Shown here: positions 9,796-18,665 of the stretch, piece by piece
Layout of the letters: each line of letters opens with the position of its first letter
How positions within the stretch are numbered: the first letter of the stretch is position 1
Assembly: GCF_902806985.1 (NCBI RefSeq)
Contig: NZ_CADCXY010000001.1
Location: 1-64,000, forward strand
Direction: 5' to 3'
DNA from: Pseudidiomarina piscicola
GTDB lineage: Bacteria > Pseudomonadota > Gammaproteobacteria > Enterobacterales > Alteromonadaceae
Length of the DNA stretch: 64,000 nt
Made by a program: the position numbers and the translations under genes
Notes under the pieces: generated by a model
Database searches by the model: none
Told to the model about the DNA's origin: nothing
What the model saw: the letters and a program-made list of their open reading frames with translations, nothing else

Positions 9796-10428
9796 ATGTC
9801 GACCCTTCTAACAGTTAAACAGCTTGTTTCGCAGCGTGCTGGGCGCACGTTGTTTGCCGATCTTTCATTCGATTTGCAGCGTGGTGATGTGCTGCATATT
9901 GAAGGCGTGAATGGCGCTGGCAAATCAACTTTGCTGCGTGCGTTAGTCGGTTTGGTGCAACTACAAGCTGGCGACATCCGCTACTTTCCTGAGTCGGCTC
10001 TTCCCACCGATGCCAATGATTGGCGCCAACAGGTGTTGTTCTTAGGTCACAAGCCAGGCGTGAAAGCAGAGCTGACCGCCCTTGAAAATGTTTCCTTACA
10101 AGCGCAACTGAGTGGTGTTGAATCCATTGAACCATGGCAACTGCTAGCCACTGTGGGCTTACTGGGCTTAGAAGACTTACCCGCCGGGCAACTTTCGGCA
10201 GGCCAACAGCGGCGTATTGCATTAACCCGCCTTTGGTATAGTCAGGCGCCCTTATGGATTCTAGACGAACCTTTTACTGCCTTAGATACCGACGGTATCG
10301 AGCTATTGCAGCAACGTTTTGCTGAACATACAGCAGCGGGAGGCGCTATTATTCTTACTTCACATCAACCGCTAACCTGGCAGCCAACACGCCTGCAACG
10401 CTTACGTATTACTGGAGGCGACGAATGA
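9796..10428 (+). CDS. ccmA: Heme exporter ATP-binding protein CcmA
   Basis: Cytoplasmic ABC ATPase (210 residues) of the CcmABCD complex, which releases heme-loaded CcmE during System I cytochrome c maturation. Walker A is GVNGAGKST, the signature is LSAGQQRRIALTRLW and Walker B with the D-loop is LWILDEPFTALD. It starts the nine-gene ccm operon; the ribosome site before ATG 9796 is poor and a stable hairpin lies just upstream. It overlaps ccmB by 4 bases. Confidence 0.96.
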   Translation: MSTLLTVKQLVSQRAGRTLFADLSFDLQRGDVLHIEGVNGAGKSTLLRALVGLVQLQAGDIRYFPESALPTDANDWRQQVLFLGHKPGVKAELTALENVSLQAQLSGVESIEPWQLLATVGLLGLEDLPAGQLSAGQQRRIALTRLWYSQAPLWILDEPFTALDTDGIELLQQRFAEHTAAGGAIILTSHQPLTWQPTRLQRLRITGGDE

Positions 10429-11108
10429 ATTCGGCCTCAAATTGGCAAGCGTTCAGGGCCGTGATGCGGCGCGACTTAATGGTGGTGATGCGCCGCCGTA
10501 GCGATATTCTGAACCCTCTGTTGTTTATTTTGATGGTGGTGAGCTTGTTTCCGCTCGCGGTTGGGCCAGGGCCCGATATTCTAGGGCGTATCGCTGCCGG
10601 GGTGATCTGGGTGGCGGCGCTGCTGTCGGCACTGCTAGGTTCAGAGCGTTTGTTTCGCGATGACTTTCTCGATGGTAGCTTAGAGCAATTGACGCTACTA
10701 CCGCAGCCGCTGGCGCTGTTAGCTGCTGCTAAAGTGGTGGTACATTGGTTGCTGAGTGGTCTGCCGTTAGTGATCCTCGCGCCGCTTTGCGCATTATTAT
10801 TAAAGCTACCTTTACAGGCGTGGCCGACGTTAGTGGCAACACTTGTTGTAGGTACCCCAATTTTGAGTGCGGTAACGGCCATAGGTGCCGCGTTAACGGT
10901 GAGCTTGGGGCGCGGCGGTGCGCTATTGAGCCTATTATTACTGCCGCTATTCATCCCGTTATTGATTTTTGCCAGTGGTGCTGTTGAAGCCAGTTTGGTG
11001 GGTACAGCTGCGTGGCCGCAAGTGTTATTATTGGGCGGCTTGAGTCTATTAACCTTACTGCTTGCCCCATTTGCGGTGGCAGCGGCAATACGAGTGAGTG
11101 TGAATTAA
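10425..11108 (+). CDS. ccmB: Heme exporter membrane protein CcmB
   Basis: Integral membrane subunit (227 residues, about six hydrophobic segments) of CcmABCD. N-terminal RRDLMVVMRRRSDILNPLLF and GSERLFRDDFLDGSLEQL are typical of CcmB. It is coupled to ccmA by an ATGA overlap and is followed by ccmC after one base. Confidence 0.96.
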   Translation: MNSASNWQAFRAVMRRDLMVVMRRRSDILNPLLFILMVVSLFPLAVGPGPDILGRIAAGVIWVAALLSALLGSERLFRDDFLDGSLEQLTLLPQPLALLAAAKVVVHWLLSGLPLVILAPLCALLLKLPLQAWPTLVATLVVGTPILSAVTAIGAALTVSLGRGGALLSLLLLPLFIPLLIFASGAVEASLVGTAAWPQVLLLGGLSLLTLLLAPFAVAAAIRVSVN

Positions 11109-11109
11109 C

Positions 11110-11880
11110 ATGTGGCGCTGGTTACATCCTTACGCAAAACCCGAAACTGTTTATCACCTGCTAGGGCGCTGGCTACCTTGGGTTGCTGGCACAGCGACCT
11201 TGATGTTAGCCGCGGGCATGGTTTGGGGGCTGGCGTTTGCGCCGGCAGACTACCAGCAAGGTGACAGTTACCGCATTATTTTTGTGCATGTGCCAACCGC
11301 CATGCTGTCGATGAGTCTATATGTTGGGCTGGCGCTATCGGCGCTGATCGGCCGAGTTTGGCAGTTGAAAATGGCCGATTGGGCACTTTCCGCCATTGCG
11401 CCCGTTGGCTTGACGTTTACCTTTATATCGCTGGTTACCGGCGCCATTTGGGGTAAGCCCATGTGGGGCACATGGTGGGAATGGGATGCACGCTTAACCT
11501 CCCAACTCATTTTACTGTTTCTTTATATTGGCGTACTCGCGCTCTATCATGCCTTTAGTGATAATCGCAGTGGTGCAAAAGCAGCGGGTATTCTAGCCAT
11601 GGTTGGGGTCATTAATATCCCCATTATTCGTTACTCGGTGGAATGGTGGAACACCTTGCATCAAGGCTCAACTTTGACGGTTTTTGAGCGCCCGCCAATG
11701 GCAAATAGCATGTTAGTACCGCTGTTGGTGTCGATACTTGGCTTTTCTTTATTGGCGGCGAGTTTGATCTTTCAGCGTATGCGCAATGAAATTTTACGCC
11801 AAGAGTTACGGCGCCCTTGGGTGAAACAAGAACTGGCGGAGCTTGCAACGCAGCAGCCGGCAATGAAGGAGCAAAGCTAA
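11110..11880 (+). CDS. ccmC: Heme handling membrane protein CcmC
   Basis: 256-residue polytopic membrane protein that presents heme to CcmE. It carries the tryptophan-rich heme-handling motif (WGTWWEWDARLTSQ) between periplasmic histidines (FVHVPTAM and WWNTLHQGST), as in the heme handling protein family shared with CcmF. It overlaps ccmD by one base (TAATG). Confidence 0.97.
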   Translation: MWRWLHPYAKPETVYHLLGRWLPWVAGTATLMLAAGMVWGLAFAPADYQQGDSYRIIFVHVPTAMLSMSLYVGLALSALIGRVWQLKMADWALSAIAPVGLTFTFISLVTGAIWGKPMWGTWWEWDARLTSQLILLFLYIGVLALYHAFSDNRSGAKAAGILAMVGVINIPIIRYSVEWWNTLHQGSTLTVFERPPMANSMLVPLLVSILGFSLLAASLIFQRMRNEILRQELRRPWVKQELAELATQQPAMKEQS

Positions 11881-12080
11881 TGGCATTTGAAAGTTGGCAA
11901 GCCTTTATTGAGATGGGCGGCTATGGATTTTATGTGTGGTTGGCTTTTGGTATTAGTTTTGCTGCGATTGCCGTGCTGGTGATCAATGGCTTTGGTGCGC
12001 GCGTAAAACTGCAGCGTGAGTTCATTAAGCAGCAGCAACGGCAACAGCGTCTAGCGCAGCGGAAAAAAGAGGTATCCTAG
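11880..12080 (+). CDS. ccmD: Heme exporter small subunit CcmD
   Basis: 66-residue single-span protein starting at ATG 11880, which overlaps the ccmC stop. A longer in-frame reading from 11817 would lie inside ccmC and lacks a reason. The sequence [18 protein letters not shown] matches the conserved MGGYxxYVW start of CcmD, followed by a basic, Gln-rich cytoplasmic tail. It stabilises the CcmABC-CcmE interaction. Confidence 0.93.
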   Translation: MAFESWQAFIEMGGYGFYVWLAFGISFAAIAVLVINGFGARVKLQREFIKQQQRQQRLAQRKKEVS

Positions 12081-12571
12081 TGGCTATGAATCCCCGACGA
12101 AAAAAACGTTTAACCTGGGCACTTGGCTTGATTGCTGGGGTGGCCGTTGCATTCAGTATTATTTTGTATGCGCTATCGCAAAACATTGACCTTTTTTATA
12201 CGCCCAGCGAAGTTGTTGAAGGTAAAGGCAACGACTTAGTGAAGCCGCAAGTAGGCCAACGGTTACGCATTGGTGGCATGGTGGTGGAAGGCTCGGTGAA
12301 ACGCGACCCGGACACCTTAGAAGTCGAGTTTATGGTCACCGATATTGGCCCTGAAGTGAAAGTATTGTATACCGGCATTTTGCCTGACCTGTTCCGTGAA
12401 GGACAGGGAATCGTTGCCCAAGGTGTGATGGTTGAACCGCGAGTGCTTAAAGCCACCGAAGTGCTGGCCAAGCACGATGAAGAATACATGCCACCCGAAC
12501 TGGCAGAGCAGATGAAAGGTATTAAACACGTCAACCCGAACCAGCCTGATGCGTTCGAAGGAAGCCAATAA
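12080..12571 (+). CDS. ccmE: Periplasmic heme chaperone CcmE
   Basis: Membrane-anchored heme chaperone, 163 residues from GTG 12080, with GAGGT 6 bases upstream and a one-base overlap with ccmD. An ATG two codons later is an alternative. One N-terminal membrane anchor is followed by the OB-fold domain. The covalent heme-binding His132 lies in [10 protein letters not shown] with Tyr136, the HxxxY form typical of System I in gammaproteobacteria. Confidence 0.96.
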   Translation: MAMNPRRKKRLTWALGLIAGVAVAFSIILYALSQNIDLFYTPSEVVEGKGNDLVKPQVGQRLRIGGMVVEGSVKRDPDTLEVEFMVTDIGPEVKVLYTGILPDLFREGQGIVAQGVMVEPRVLKATEVLAKHDEEYMPPELAEQMKGIKHVNPNQPDAFEGSQ

Positions 12572-14526
12572 TGATTGCCGAAGTCGGACAATTTTCACTG
12601 GCGCTAGCCTTAGCTTTTTCATTGGTGCTGGCCGTTTACCCAATGTGGGGCGCACATAAAGGTCATAGCGGCGCAATGCTGTTGGCGCGCCCCTTAGCTT
12701 ACGGTCAGTTCTTGTTTACCGCGATTGCTTATGCGGCACTCACCTGGGCCTTTGTGGTGAACGATTTCAGTGTTGCTTATGTGGCAGCAAACTCGAATAC
12801 GCAATTGCCGTTAGCCTATCGCATCACTGCGGTGTGGGGCTCTCATGAAGGCTCCTTTTTGCTATGGATGTTAATGCAGGCGGGCTGGATTGCCGCCGTG
12901 GCCATGTTCTCACGACGCATGCCGGTGACGATGATGGCGCGGGTGTTGGCGATTCTTGGTTTGATTAGCGTTGGCTTTTATTTATTTATGCTCAGCGTAT
13001 CGAATCCGTTCGACCGCTTGATACCGTGGATTCCGGTGGATGGCCGCGACCTCAACCCATTATTGCAAGACCCCGGTATGATCATTCATCCGCCGTTGCT
13101 TTATATGGGGTATGTTGGTTTTTCTGTGGCCTTCGCCTTTGCTATCGCCGCCTTGATCACTGGCAAGCTTGACGCCGCGTGGGCACGCTGGTCGCGCCCT
13201 TGGGCAACCGCTGCCTGGGCTTTCTTAACCTTAGGTATTGCACTTGGCAGTTGGTGGGCCTATTACGAACTTGGCTGGGGCGGCTGGTGGTTCTGGGACC
13301 CCGTTGAAAACGCTAGTTTTATGCCGTGGCTGGTGGGCACAGCGCTCATCCATTCGTTAGCGGTGACGGAGAAACGCGGGGCGTTTAAATCGTGGACCGT
13401 GCTACTTGCTATTTCGGCCTTCAGCTTAAGCTTGCTGGGTACTTTTTTGGTACGTTCAGGCGTTATTGTGTCGGTGCACGCGTTTGCCACAGACCCCGCG
13501 CGCGGGCTATTTATCCTCGGCTTACTTGGCGTGGTGATTGGCGGCTCGCTCGTGCTGTTCGCGTTGCGCGGCGGAGTGGTGAATAGTCACACCAAATATG
13601 AAGGCGTGTCGCGCGAGGTGATGCTGCTAGGCAACAACATCTTATTGATGGCGGCAACCTTAGTGGTGCTGCTGGGTACCTTGTTGCCATTGGTGCATAA
13701 AGAATTAGGGCTGGGTTCTATTTCCATCGGGGTACCCTTTTTCAATCAAATGTTTACCTGGTTGATTGTGCCATTTGTGGTGCTCATGGGCCTAGGGCCA
13801 CTCTTCCGCTGGCGCAGGCAGAACTTGCAGCCACTACGCAACAGTTTAGTGTTAGCGCTGGTGTTAGCTGTTGGCTTGGGTTACTTGTTGCCCGCGGTGA
13901 TGGCCGAACAGATTCATGCCATGGCCGTACTTGGCTTGATTATGGCATTGTGGATCACGCTCAGCTTGGTGACCGAACTGCGCTTGCGAGTGCAGCAACG
14001 CAAACAAGGTTTAGCAGGCTTGACCAAGTTAGGTCGCAGCCATTGGGGAATGGTACTTGGCCATCTTGGCTTTGCCATTACCTTGATCGGTATTGGTGCA
14101 GTGTCACAATACGAGATTGAACGCGATGTACGCCTAGCCCCCGGTGAGAGTGTCGTGGTGCAGGGGTATCGTTTCCAGTTTGATGTGTTAAGCCAACAAC
14201 AAGGGCCGAATTATATTACCGACCATGCGGAGTTTTCTGTCTACTCAGGTGAGCGCAAAATAACCGACTTAGTGACCGAGAAGCGTTTTTATACGGTACA
14301 GCGGATGAGTATGACCGAGGTTGGTTTAGACGCGGGCTTTACCCGTGATCTCTATGTCGCGCTGGGTGAGCCGCTAGAGAACAGCGATGCCTGGGCGATT
14401 CGTATTTACATTAAGCCGTTCATACGCTGGATTTGGCTAGGCGCGCTGTTTATGGCCCTAGGGGGCTTACTCGCGATCACCGATAAACGTTACCGCGCCT
14501 TTAAAAAAGCAGGAGGCCGTCAATGA
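12571..14526 (+). CDS. ccmF: Cytochrome c heme lyase subunit CcmF
   Basis: Large polytopic membrane protein, 651 residues, that with CcmH and CcmI ligates heme to apocytochrome c. The WWD motif (WGGWWFWDPVENASFMPW) and early periplasmic WGSHEGS segment are present, with a C-terminal periplasmic domain and final membrane span. Overlaps are one base with ccmE and four with ccmG. Confidence 0.97.
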   Translation: MIAEVGQFSLALALAFSLVLAVYPMWGAHKGHSGAMLLARPLAYGQFLFTAIAYAALTWAFVVNDFSVAYVAANSNTQLPLAYRITAVWGSHEGSFLLWMLMQAGWIAAVAMFSRRMPVTMMARVLAILGLISVGFYLFMLSVSNPFDRLIPWIPVDGRDLNPLLQDPGMIIHPPLLYMGYVGFSVAFAFAIAALITGKLDAAWARWSRPWATAAWAFLTLGIALGSWWAYYELGWGGWWFWDPVENASFMPWLVGTALIHSLAVTEKRGAFKSWTVLLAISAFSLSLLGTFLVRSGVIVSVHAFATDPARGLFILGLLGVVIGGSLVLFALRGGVVNSHTKYEGVSREVMLLGNNILLMAATLVVLLGTLLPLVHKELGLGSISIGVPFFNQMFTWLIVPFVVLMGLGPLFRWRRQNLQPLRNSLVLALVLAVGLGYLLPAVMAEQIHAMAVLGLIMALWITLSLVTELRLRVQQRKQGLAGLTKLGRSHWGMVLGHLGFAITLIGIGAVSQYEIERDVRLAPGESVVVQGYRFQFDVLSQQQGPNYITDHAEFSVYSGERKITDLVTEKRFYTVQRMSMTEVGLDAGFTRDLYVALGEPLENSDAWAIRIYIKPFIRWIWLGALFMALGGLLAITDKRYRAFKKAGGRQ

Positions 14527-15077
14527 CGAAGCCTTGGCGTTTGGCAATCTTATTACTGCCGCTGCTGGCGTTTATTGTCTTGGTTGGCTTTCTGCTGCGC
14601 GGCTTATTTTCTGACCCAACGGAACTCAGTTCGGCGTTGGTGGGCAAACCTGTACCGCAGTTCAGTGTGCCTGATCTCTATGACCCCGAACAGCGCTATA
14701 CGCAACAGGTGCTTAGTGGTAAGCCGATGCTACTTAACGTGTGGGCAACTTGGTGCCCTACCTGCCGCGCCGAGCATGCGTACCTGAATCAATTGGCGGC
14801 CGACGGGGTGCCGATTGTGGGCTTGAATTACAAAGACGATTCGCGTGAGAAAGCGGTGCGTTGGCTCAATACTTTAGGGGACCCTTACCAGCTTAATTTA
14901 TTTGATGCTAAAGGCACGGTGGCCCTAGAGTTTGGTGTGTACGGCGCACCGGAAACCTTTTTAATAGACGCCCAAGGGCGCATCCGTTACCGCCATGTGG
15001 GGGATGTGAACGAGCGCGTGTGGCAGGGTGAACTTGGCCAACGCTATCGCGCGCTGGCTGCAGAAGGAGAAAACTAA
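14523..15077 (+). CDS. ccmG: Thiol:disulfide interchange protein CcmG/DsbE
   Basis: Membrane-anchored periplasmic thioredoxin, 184 residues, that reduces apocytochrome c heme-binding cysteines. An N-terminal anchor (residues 8-26) precedes a thioredoxin fold with active site WCPTC (C78, C81) and the cis-Pro region YGAPETFLID. It is coupled to both neighbours by overlaps. Confidence 0.97.
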   Translation: MTKPWRLAILLLPLLAFIVLVGFLLRGLFSDPTELSSALVGKPVPQFSVPDLYDPEQRYTQQVLSGKPMLLNVWATWCPTCRAEHAYLNQLAADGVPIVGLNYKDDSREKAVRWLNTLGDPYQLNLFDAKGTVALEFGVYGAPETFLIDAQGRIRYRHVGDVNERVWQGELGQRYRALAAEGEN

Positions 15078-15571
15078 TGCGCAGTTTTTGCACGACGTTA
15101 TTTCTCGCGCTGTCGTTACTGGTCGCTTTGAGCCCAGCTGCGCCTGCCGCGTATGCTGAAGACATCGAGGTTTATAGCTTTGATGAGCCTGCCAAAGAGG
15201 CGATTTTTCAAGAGTTAATTACCGAATTGCGCTGCCCGAAATGCCAAAATCAAAGCATTGCTGACTCGGACGCTGACCTGGCACGCGACTTACGTGACCG
15301 CACCTATTTGATGGTAAAGAGCGGTGCTTCAAAGCAAGAAGTCATCGATTACATGGTGGCCCGCTATGGCGACTTTGTGCACTACCAGCCACCGATGACC
15401 GTGGCGACCAGTATTCTCTGGTGGGGGCCGATTGCCGTGTTAGCCGGCGGTGCCTTAGTTATTTTAGTGCGCGTACGTACTCAGCGCCGTGGTGAAGTGG
15501 AGCTCACCGACAGCGAGCGAGCGCGGCTTGCAGAGCTGCGTAAAGCCCAACAAAAGGACACTGACCAATGA
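15077..15571 (+). CDS. ccmH: Cytochrome c maturation protein CcmH
   Basis: 164-residue thiol oxidoreductase. A signal peptide ends near AAYA at residue 27; the periplasmic CcmH domain carries LRCPKCQNQSIADS (C53, C56), then a membrane span (about 107-128) and a charged cytoplasmic tail. It is the short N-terminal CcmH form, with the CcmI part encoded separately downstream, unlike the fused E. coli CcmH. Confidence 0.96.
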   Translation: MRSFCTTLFLALSLLVALSPAAPAAYAEDIEVYSFDEPAKEAIFQELITELRCPKCQNQSIADSDADLARDLRDRTYLMVKSGASKQEVIDYMVARYGDFVHYQPPMTVATSILWWGPIAVLAGGALVILVRVRTQRRGEVELTDSERARLAELRKAQQKDTDQ

Positions 15572-16803
15572 CCTGGATGATAGTCACTAGCATGGTGGTG
15601 CTGGCGCTTTTGGCGTTGGTACTGGTGGTGGTGTTTGGGGTCCGCCAAAGTGCCCAGCGCCGCAGTCGTTTAGATGTAAACCGCGAACTTTATGAGCAGC
15701 GTCGGCAAGAACTCGCCCAAGAGCATGCCGATGGGTTACTGACCGACCAGGCGCTGACAGGTGCCGAGCAAGAGCTCGATAAACGCTTTGTTAGCGAGAA
15801 TAACGAGTTGGAAAAACTGGAAGAGCAAGCGGTCGGTCGCGGCATCTGGTTACCCGCGATTATTATTGTGGTGTTGGCGGTGGTTGGTTATACCTTGTTT
15901 GGTAGTTGGCAGCAACAGCACTACGCGGAGCAAGCACGAAAGGCGTTACCTGGCCTCGCCGAGAAGGTGATCACAGAGCAACAAACCTCACCGACTCAGG
16001 AAGAGTTAGAGCTTTTTGCGTTAGGTTTACGCCAACGGCTTCATGAAGACGGTGGTGATGCGCTGGCGTGGATGCTTTATGCCCGCGCCGCGGCGGCATT
16101 GCAACAGTACGAGCAAGCCATCGAAGCTTATGAGCGGGCGTATCAGATGGACAGTGAGCGCAGCGGTATTTTGCTGGGCTATGCACAGCTGCTGATTAAT
16201 GTTGGTGGTGCTGAGCAGTTACAGCGCGCCGGTCGATTGCTGGGACAATTACTAGCACTGGACCCGCAGAACATCGATGCATTGTCATTAACTGGGGCGG
16301 TGGCCTATCAGCGGGGCGACTGGCAACAAGCCGTTCAAGCTTGGAGCGTGCTATTGCGGGTGATGCCCGAAGATGATCCGCGCTATGCGGCTGTCGAGAA
16401 TGCTTTAACCGATGCCCAGCAAAAATTAGCGGGTACTGAGCGCCAGTTGGTGGTGACCGTTCAGTTGGCTGAAGAATTACGACAGCAACTACCGGCAAAT
16501 GCCACCTTATTCGTTTTTGCCAAAGCCGCAAATGGTGCGCCGATGCCGGCGGCAGTGGTGCGGCAGCCGGTGTCAGAGTTTCCTATCGACGTGCGGTTAT
16601 CAGACGCCAATGCAATGTTAGCCGATTATAAGCTAAGCCAATTGAACCAATGGCAGGTTGAAGCACGTATCTCTTCTGACGACCGTATTGAAATAAGTGC
16701 TGGAGACTTGGGAGCAGACGCCATAACCGTTGCTGCTGATGCTAACGTAGAAGTTACGCTAACCATTGACCAAGTGCTTACACCAGCAGCTGAACAAGAT
16801 TAA
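15568..16803 (+). CDS. ccmI: Cytochrome c biogenesis TPR protein CcmI
   Basis: 411-residue protein with two membrane spans (about 3-23 and 91-110) joined by a Glu-rich cytoplasmic loop, then a periplasmic TPR domain (e.g. AWMLYARAAAALQQYEQAIEAY within two repeats) and a beta-rich C-terminal domain of the kind found in bipartite CcmI. It binds the C-terminus of apocytochrome c and hands it to CcmFH. It closes the ccm operon, and mlaA follows after 13 bases. Confidence 0.94.
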   Translation: MTWMIVTSMVVLALLALVLVVVFGVRQSAQRRSRLDVNRELYEQRRQELAQEHADGLLTDQALTGAEQELDKRFVSENNELEKLEEQAVGRGIWLPAIIIVVLAVVGYTLFGSWQQQHYAEQARKALPGLAEKVITEQQTSPTQEELELFALGLRQRLHEDGGDALAWMLYARAAAALQQYEQAIEAYERAYQMDSERSGILLGYAQLLINVGGAEQLQRAGRLLGQLLALDPQNIDALSLTGAVAYQRGDWQQAVQAWSVLLRVMPEDDPRYAAVENALTDAQQKLAGTERQLVVTVQLAEELRQQLPANATLFVFAKAANGAPMPAAVVRQPVSEFPIDVRLSDANAMLADYKLSQLNQWQVEARISSDDRIEISAGDLGADAITVAADANVEVTLTIDQVLTPAAEQD

Positions 16804-16816
16804 AAGGAGCGACCTT

Positions 16817-17566
16817 TTGAAAGCTTATGTAGTACCGCTATTGATTTTTGTGCTTGGGCTTAGTGGCTGCGCGACCGCACCAGACGATACCTATGCCAAC
16901 CCGCGTGACCCTTTTGAAGAGGTAAACCGTGATGTTTGGGATTTTAACGAAGCCTTGGACGAAAACGTACTTTGGCCAGTGGCCCGCACCTATGGAAAGA
17001 TTCCGCAGCCGGTGCGTACCGGTATTTTGAATGCCGCCGAAAATCTTGGTGAGCCGTCGTACCTAGTGAACAACACCTTGCAAGGTAAATTCAAAGATGC
17101 CGGCGTGACGTTTTGGCGCTTTTTAATTAATAGCACGGTGGGTGTGTTGGGTATTTTTGATGTGGCGACGCCGATGGGTTTGAGCGTGCGTGAAGAAGGC
17201 TTCGGTGAAACTTTGGCGAGCTGGGGTGTGGCCGATGGCCCCTACCTGATGCTGCCGGCCATGGGCCCAACGGTACCTGTCGATCGTGGTGGGGATGTGG
17301 TCGATGGCCTCTACTTTCCTCTTGACGACCTGAACACCCCAATAAGCATTGCCCGCTTTACGGTCAAAGCATTAGAAATGCGGATTCGCTTGCAAGAACA
17401 ACAAGCGCTCATGGAGAACTCTTTAGACCCCTATAGTTTCGTGCGCGAGGCGTACTTTCAAAACTGGCGTGATAAAGTGCACGACGGTAATCCACCTGTC
17501 GAGACCAGTGAAGATGAAGGTTTAGAAGATCTAGGCGATGATTTTTATGATCAATTTGACGACTAA
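16817..17566 (+). CDS. mlaA: Outer-membrane lipid asymmetry lipoprotein MlaA (VacJ)
   Basis: Outer-membrane lipoprotein that removes mislocalised phospholipids from the outer leaflet and passes them to MlaC. The start is TTG 16817, with AAGGAG at 16804-16809 seven bases upstream. This gives 249 residues, near E. coli MlaA, and places a lipoprotein signal [14 protein letters not shown] at the N-terminus (lipobox LSGC). Family blocks [19 protein letters not shown] and [12 protein letters not shown] are present. It ends in an acidic tail. The other mla genes are not in the window. Confidence 0.94.
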   Translation: MKAYVVPLLIFVLGLSGCATAPDDTYANPRDPFEEVNRDVWDFNEALDENVLWPVARTYGKIPQPVRTGILNAAENLGEPSYLVNNTLQGKFKDAGVTFWRFLINSTVGVLGIFDVATPMGLSVREEGFGETLASWGVADGPYLMLPAMGPTVPVDRGGDVVDGLYFPLDDLNTPISIARFTVKALEMRIRLQEQQALMENSLDPYSFVREAYFQNWRDKVHDGNPPVETSEDEGLEDLGDDFYDQFDD

Positions 17567-17601
17567 CAACGCTCAACAACCCTAAACAAGGAATCGATGA
17601 C

Positions 17602-18486
17602 ATGGTAAAAAAAGTAGTCATCCCCGTTGCCGGACTAGGTACACGGATGTTACCCGCGACCAAGGCTATCCCGAAAGAGATGCTGCCCTTAGTGGACCGC
17701 CCGCTGATTCAACTTATCGTAGAAGAATGTGCGGCTGCAGGCCTGACCGATATTATTTTGGTGACGCACTCGAGTAAAAACTCGATTGAAAACCATTTCG
17801 ATACCAGTTTTGAGCTGGAAACCACCTTAGAACAACGGGTGAAGCGCCAGTTGTTAGCTGAAGTACAGGCCATTACGCCACCGGGCGTGACCATTATGCA
17901 TGTGCGCCAAGGCGTGGCAAAAGGCTTAGGACATGCCGTACTTTGCGCGCGACCACTGATTGACGACCAGCCCTTTGCGGTCGTGCTACCCGATGTGTTG
18001 GTCGACGCCGCGAGTTGCGATATGCAGCGCGACAACTTAGCCGAAATGGTACGTAACTTCACTGACACCGGTGCGGCGCAAGTCATGGTTGAAAAAGTGC
18101 CGCGCGAACGCGTTGATCAATATGGTATCGCCGACATTAAAGGTGTTGAGCTGGCACCTGGTGAGCAAGCCCCCATCGAAAAACTCGTTGAGAAACCTGC
18201 CGTGGCGAGTGCCCCGTCGGATCTCGCCGTGGTTGGCCGCTATGTGTTCCCAGCAGCGCTTTGGACCTTGCTTGAACGCACTCCTGTAGGGGCCGGGAAC
18301 GAAATCCAATTGACCGACGCGATGGACATGCTGCTTGACCAACAAGCCGTGAATGCTTACTACATGAAGGGTCGCAGCAACGACTGCGGCAACAAACTTG
18401 GCTATGCCCAAGCCTTCGTTGAACACGCCCTGCGCCACCCCGAATTCGGCCCCGCTATGCGCACCTGGCTCAAAACCCAACTCTAA
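17602..18486 (+). CDS. galU: UTP-glucose-1-phosphate uridylyltransferase
   Basis: Cytoplasmic nucleotidyltransferase making UDP-glucose for envelope polysaccharides, 294 residues. The nucleotide-binding N-terminus [20 protein letters not shown] is characteristic, followed by VLPDVLVD and the sugar-binding VEKP region. It ends just before a long perfect-stem terminator, so it is probably the end of its transcription unit. Confidence 0.97.
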   Translation: MVKKVVIPVAGLGTRMLPATKAIPKEMLPLVDRPLIQLIVEECAAAGLTDIILVTHSSKNSIENHFDTSFELETTLEQRVKRQLLAEVQAITPPGVTIMHVRQGVAKGLGHAVLCARPLIDDQPFAVVLPDVLVDAASCDMQRDNLAEMVRNFTDTGAAQVMVEKVPRERVDQYGIADIKGVELAPGEQAPIEKLVEKPAVASAPSDLAVVGRYVFPAALWTLLERTPVGAGNEIQLTDAMDMLLDQQAVNAYYMKGRSNDCGNKLGYAQAFVEHALRHPEFGPAMRTWLKTQL

Positions 18487-18520
18487 CCCAGAGGGGGCAG
18501 CCCCTACATTGTAAAGATTT

Positions 18521-18568
18521 AGGGGGGGCAGCCCTTACATTGTAAGGGCTGCCCCCCCTGTTATTTTT
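18521..18568 (+). terminator. Long-stem terminator after galU
   Basis: A perfect 19-bp inverted repeat (18521-18539 with 18541-18559), GGGGGGGCAGCCCTTACA and its complement, is followed by TTATTTTT. In RNA the innermost pairs would open to form the loop. A degenerate copy of the left arm and loop (GGGGGCAGCCCCTACATTGTAAAG, 18492-18515) lies directly upstream without its right arm. Confidence 0.88.
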
Positions 18569-18665
18569 GCAGTTTGTCGTTTTCTATTTCCTTTTGCGTG
18601 CGAAATCGGTAGGGTATTACGGTTTTGGAACGCTTATAACAACAAACAGTGAAGGCAAATAGGGT

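Noticed and set aside
10409..10954. 181-codon minus-strand frame
   Set aside because: It is antisense to ccmB, a well-supported member of a tightly packed operon, and shows no family features.
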